Part shown: positions 61,656 through 64,000 of the stretch, one piece after another | Layout: each line of letters opens with the position of its first letter | How positions within the stretch are numbered: position 1 is the first letter of the stretch | From: Hydrogenophaga sp. | Lineage (GTDB): Bacteria; Pseudomonadota; Gammaproteobacteria; Burkholderiales; Burkholderiaceae_C | NCBI RefSeq assembly: GCF_030656115.1 | Contig: NZ_JAUSOO010000121.1 | Location: 19,587 to 83,586 of the forward strand | Direction: 5' to 3' | Length of the DNA: 64,000 nt | Made by a program: the position numbers and the translations under genes | Notes under the pieces: model-generated | What the model saw: the letters and a program-made list of their open reading frames with translations, nothing else | Database searches by the model: none | Told to the model about the DNA's origin: nothing

Positions 61656-64000
61656 GTGTCCCTGCACCTGCGCTTTTTGGATGGCGGCAACGCCATCAGC
61701 GACTTCAAAGTCCAGCAAATCCTGCCCCGCCTTGTGGGCATTTCCGAAAAAATCACCGGCCTCACGGCGCGCTTTGTGCACCTCGCGTCGTTTGACGCCG
61801 AGCCCGACGCCGCCACGCTGGAGCGCCTGGGCCAGCTGTTGACCTATGGCGAGCCCTGCACCGAAGCCCACCACCAGCTGGCCAGCAGCGGCGCCCCCGC
61901 GCTGTGGGTCATGCCCCGGCTGGGCACCGTGTCGCCCTGGGCCTCCAAAGCCACCGACATTGCCCACAACTGCGGCCTGGCGCTGCACCGGGTCGAGCGG
62001 CTGGTGGAGTTCCGGCTGCAGCTCAAAAGCGGTTTCTTGAGCAAAGCCAGCCTGAGCGCCGAGCAGTTGCAGGCCGTGGCCGACGCGCTGCACGACCGCA
62101 TGACCGAAAACGTGTCGATGGAGCGCAGCCAGGCCAGCGCCTTGTTCACCGAGCTGCACGCCGCGCCCATGGCGCATGTGGATGTGCTGGCGGGTGGCCG
62201 CGCCGCTCTGGTGGAAGCCAACACCACCTGGGGCCTGGCCCTGGCCGCTGACGAAATTGACTACCTGGTGAACGCCTTCACCGGCCTGCAGCGCAACCCC
62301 ACCGACATGGAGTTGATGATGTTTGCGCAGGCCAACAGCGAACACTGCCGCCACAAAATTTTCAACGCGCAGTTCACCATCGACGGCGTGGCGCAAGACA
62401 AAAGCCTGTTCGGCATGATCCGCCACACGCACCAGCTGGCGCCGCAACACACCGTGGTGGCGTATTCCGACAACGCCTCCATCATGGAAGGTAACCCGGT
62501 GGAGCGCTTCGTGGCGCGCGCCGGTGGCCATGCCTCACCCGCCTACGCCGCCGAGCCGGCCACGCACCACATTTTGATGAAGGTGGAAACCCACAACCAC
62601 CCCACTGCCATTTCGCCGTTTCCCGGCGCTTCCACCGGCGCGGGCGGTGAAATTCGCGACGAGGGCGCCACCGGGCGCGGCTCCAAGCCCAAGGCCGGCC
62701 TGACCGGCTTCACCGTGTCCAAGCTCTGGGGCGGCCTGAGCGACCAGCCGGGCGGCAAGCCCGAACACATCGCCAGCCCGTTGCAGATCATGACCGAGGG
62801 GCCGCTGGGCGGCGCGGCCTTCAACAACGAATTCGGCAGGCCCAACCTGCTGGGCTATTTCCGCGAATACGAGCAGGCGGTGGACGGCGTGCAGCGCGGC
62901 TACCACAAGCCCATCATGATCGCGGGCGGTCTGGGCGTGATCGACGCCGGGCAGACGAAAAAGATCGAATTCCCCGCGGGCTCGCTGCTGATTCAGCTGG
63001 GTGGCCCCGGCATGAAGATCGGCATGGGCGGCAGCGCTGCCAGCTCCATGGCCAGCGGCACCAACGCCGCCTCGCTTGATTTCGACAGCGTGCAGCGCGG
63101 CAACCCCGAAATTGAGCGCCGGGCGCAAGAAGTCATCAACCACTGCTGGCAACAAGGCGACAACAACCCCATTTTGGCCATTCACGACGTGGGCGCCGGC
63201 GGCTTGTCCAACGCCTTTCCCGAACTGACCAACGACGCCGGACGCGGTGCCCGCTTCGACCTGCGCGCTGTGCCGCTGGAAGAAAGCGGCCTGGCGCCCA
63301 AAGAAATCTGGTGCAACGAAAGCCAGGAACGCTACGTGCTGGCCATCGCGCCCGAGTCGCTGGCGCAGTTTCGTGCGTTTTGCGAGCGCGAGCGGTGTCC
63401 GTTCGCGGTCGTGGGCGTAGCCACCGAAGAGCGTCATCTGGTGGTGGGTGATGTGGATTTGCCCCTTCCCCCCCTGGGGGAAGGCTGGGATGGGGGCACG
63501 CGCGCCGATACCGCATCGTCAGGCATGCCCCCACCCCAACCCTCCCCCAGCGGGGGAGGGAGTGAATACCCCGTCAACATGCCCATGAACGTGCTGCTGG
63601 GCAAACCGCCCAAAATGCACCGCGACGTGAAGACCGTGCAGCGCGCTGAAAAGCCCATGGACCTCACCGGCGTGGACCTGCAACAGGCCGTCATCGACGT
63701 GTTGAGCCACCCCACCGTGGCGTCCAAGCGTTTCCTCATCACCATTGGCGACCGCACCGTGGGGGGCCTGAGCCACCGCGACCAGATGGTCGGCCCCTGG
63801 CAGGTGCCGGTGGCCGACTGCGCGGTGACGCTGGCCGACTTTGCAGGCTTTGCCGGTGAAGCCATGAGCATGGGCGAGCGCACGCCCTTGGCCTCGCTCG
63901 ACGCGGCTGCGTCCGGCCGCATGGCGGTGGCCGAGGCCATCACCAACCTGCTGGCCGCGCCCATTGAACTGCCCCGCGTGAAGCTGTCGGCCAACTGGAT
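61656..64000 (+). CDS. purL: phosphoribosylformylglycinamidine synthase, 5' part
   Basis: The frame begins at GTG 61656 and runs off the right edge; about 781 of roughly 1,330 codons are visible. PurL makes FGAM from FGAR and glutamine in purine synthesis. Seen are the N-terminal PurS-like domain ([20 protein letters not shown]), the linker, [16 protein letters not shown], the AIRS-type domain with [33 protein letters not shown] and [16 protein letters not shown]. Residues about 602-638 are an in-frame insertion derived from a palindromic repeat, placed between GDV and [20 protein letters not shown]. The glutaminase domain lies outside the window. Confidence 0.95.
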   Translation, partial: MSLHLRFLDGGNAISDFKVQQILPRLVGISEKITGLTARFVHLASFDAEPDAATLERLGQLLTYGEPCTEAHHQLASSGAPALWVMPRLGTVSPWASKATDIAHNCGLALHRVERLVEFRLQLKSGFLSKASLSAEQLQAVADALHDRMTENVSMERSQASALFTELHAAPMAHVDVLAGGRAALVEANTTWGLALAADEIDYLVNAFTGLQRNPTDMELMMFAQANSEHCRHKIFNAQFTIDGVAQDKSLFGMIRHTHQLAPQHTVVAYSDNASIMEGNPVERFVARAGGHASPAYAAEPATHHILMKVETHNHPTAISPFPGASTGAGGEIRDEGATGRGSKPKAGLTGFTVSKLWGGLSDQPGGKPEHIASPLQIMTEGPLGGAAFNNEFGRPNLLGYFREYEQAVDGVQRGYHKPIMIAGGLGVIDAGQTKKIEFPAGSLLIQLGGPGMKIGMGGSAASSMASGTNAASLDFDSVQRGNPEIERRAQEVINHCWQQGDNNPILAIHDVGAGGLSNAFPELTNDAGRGARFDLRAVPLEESGLAPKEIWCNESQERYVLAIAPESLAQFRAFCERERCPFAVVGVATEERHLVVGDVDLPLPPLGEGWDGGTRADTASSGMPPPQPSPSGGGSEYPVNMPMNVLLGKPPKMHRDVKTVQRAEKPMDLTGVDLQQAVIDVLSHPTVASKRFLITIGDRTVGGLSHRDQMVGPWQVPVADCAVTLADFAGFAGEAMSMGERTPLASLDAAASGRMAVAEAITNLLAAPIELPRVKLSANW
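63462..63570. repeat. palindromic repeat inserted in frame within purL
   Basis: The stretch has nested inverted arms: CCTTCCCCCCCTGGGGGAAGG at the left (one hairpin), TGGGATGGGGGCA pairing with TGCCCCCACCCCA, and CCCTCCCCCAGCGGGGGAGGG at the right (another hairpin). Elements of this type are typically intergenic in Comamonadaceae. Here translation continues through it ([13 protein letters not shown] to [11 protein letters not shown]) without stop or shift. It is different in sequence from the repeats at 19589 and 23706. Confidence 0.85.

Overview
The window looks like chromosomal DNA of a GC-rich betaproteobacterium of the order Burkholderiales, most likely a Comamonadaceae member (Hydrogenophaga/Acidovorax-like). 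This is inferred from the GC-rich third codon positions, the map-glnD arrangement, the short palindromic repeats between genes, and the density of aromatic-catabolism and Bug/TRAP binding-protein genes. No rRNA, tRNA or CRISPR array was seen.

Layout. (1) 1-0.3 kb: the 5' part of a YgjP-like metallopeptidase gene whose leader resembles an IS5-family end. (2) 0.3-15.4 kb: a catabolic module under FadR/GntR-type control. It holds an orphan TRAP binding protein, a GMC oxidoreductase and aldehyde dehydrogenase operon, two head-to-head GntR/FCD regulators, a ferredoxin-type reductase divergent from a Rieske oxygenase, a Bug binding protein, two CaiB-family proteins (one racemase-like), a thiolase-like protein with a DUF35 partner, a broken flavoprotein gene and a hemerythrin. 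Three near-identical palindromes (TGGT-N3-ACCA) lie at its three transcription starts. (3) 15.4-15.6 kb: an IS3-family remnant. (4) 15.9-30.65 kb: a nitrogen-scavenging cluster for condensed ureas. It has allophanate hydrolase (AtzF), carboxybiuret hydrolase (AtzE plus the small AtzG), an AtzH/HpxZ-like protein, biuret hydrolase (BiuH), a second BiuH-like hydrolase that may be a triuret hydrolase, formamidase, two complete ABC importers and a GntR regulator. Together they can be read as triuret/biuret to carboxybiuret to dicarboxyurea to allophanate to ammonia and CO2.

(5) 30.7-54.1 kb: a divergent aromatic (hydroxycinnamate-like) cluster. The minus arm (47.7 to 30.7 kb, fifteen genes in one direction) carries a feruloyl-CoA-synthetase-like ligase, an enoyl-CoA hydratase, a Rieske oxygenase, an oligopeptide-type ABC importer, three tandem RraA/CHA-aldolase-family genes, a LigB-type extradiol dioxygenase, a LigJ-like hydratase, and a gentisate branch (flavin hydroxylase, gentisate dioxygenase, FAH-family hydrolase). 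The plus arm (47.9 to 54.1 kb) carries a thiolase-like protein, a DUF35 to 3-hydroxyacyl-CoA dehydrogenase fusion, an acyl-CoA dehydrogenase, a MarR regulator and the probable Rieske reductase. Palindromes in the divergent promoter region are probable MarR operators.

(6) 54.1-56.9 kb: a scrap zone with an internally deleted IS91-type transposase, an orphan Imm50-like immunity gene, the 3' end of a group II intron, a TfoX-like gene and an orphan Phd-type antitoxin. (7) 56.9-64 kb: housekeeping genes, namely a cytochrome c, peptide deformylase, glnD, map, and the 5' part of purL. purL carries a palindromic repeat inserted in frame.

The strongest candidates for something little described are the integrated triuret/biuret cluster, the DUF35-dehydrogenase fusion beside a thiolase-like protein lacking the usual cysteine, and the in-frame repeat in purL.
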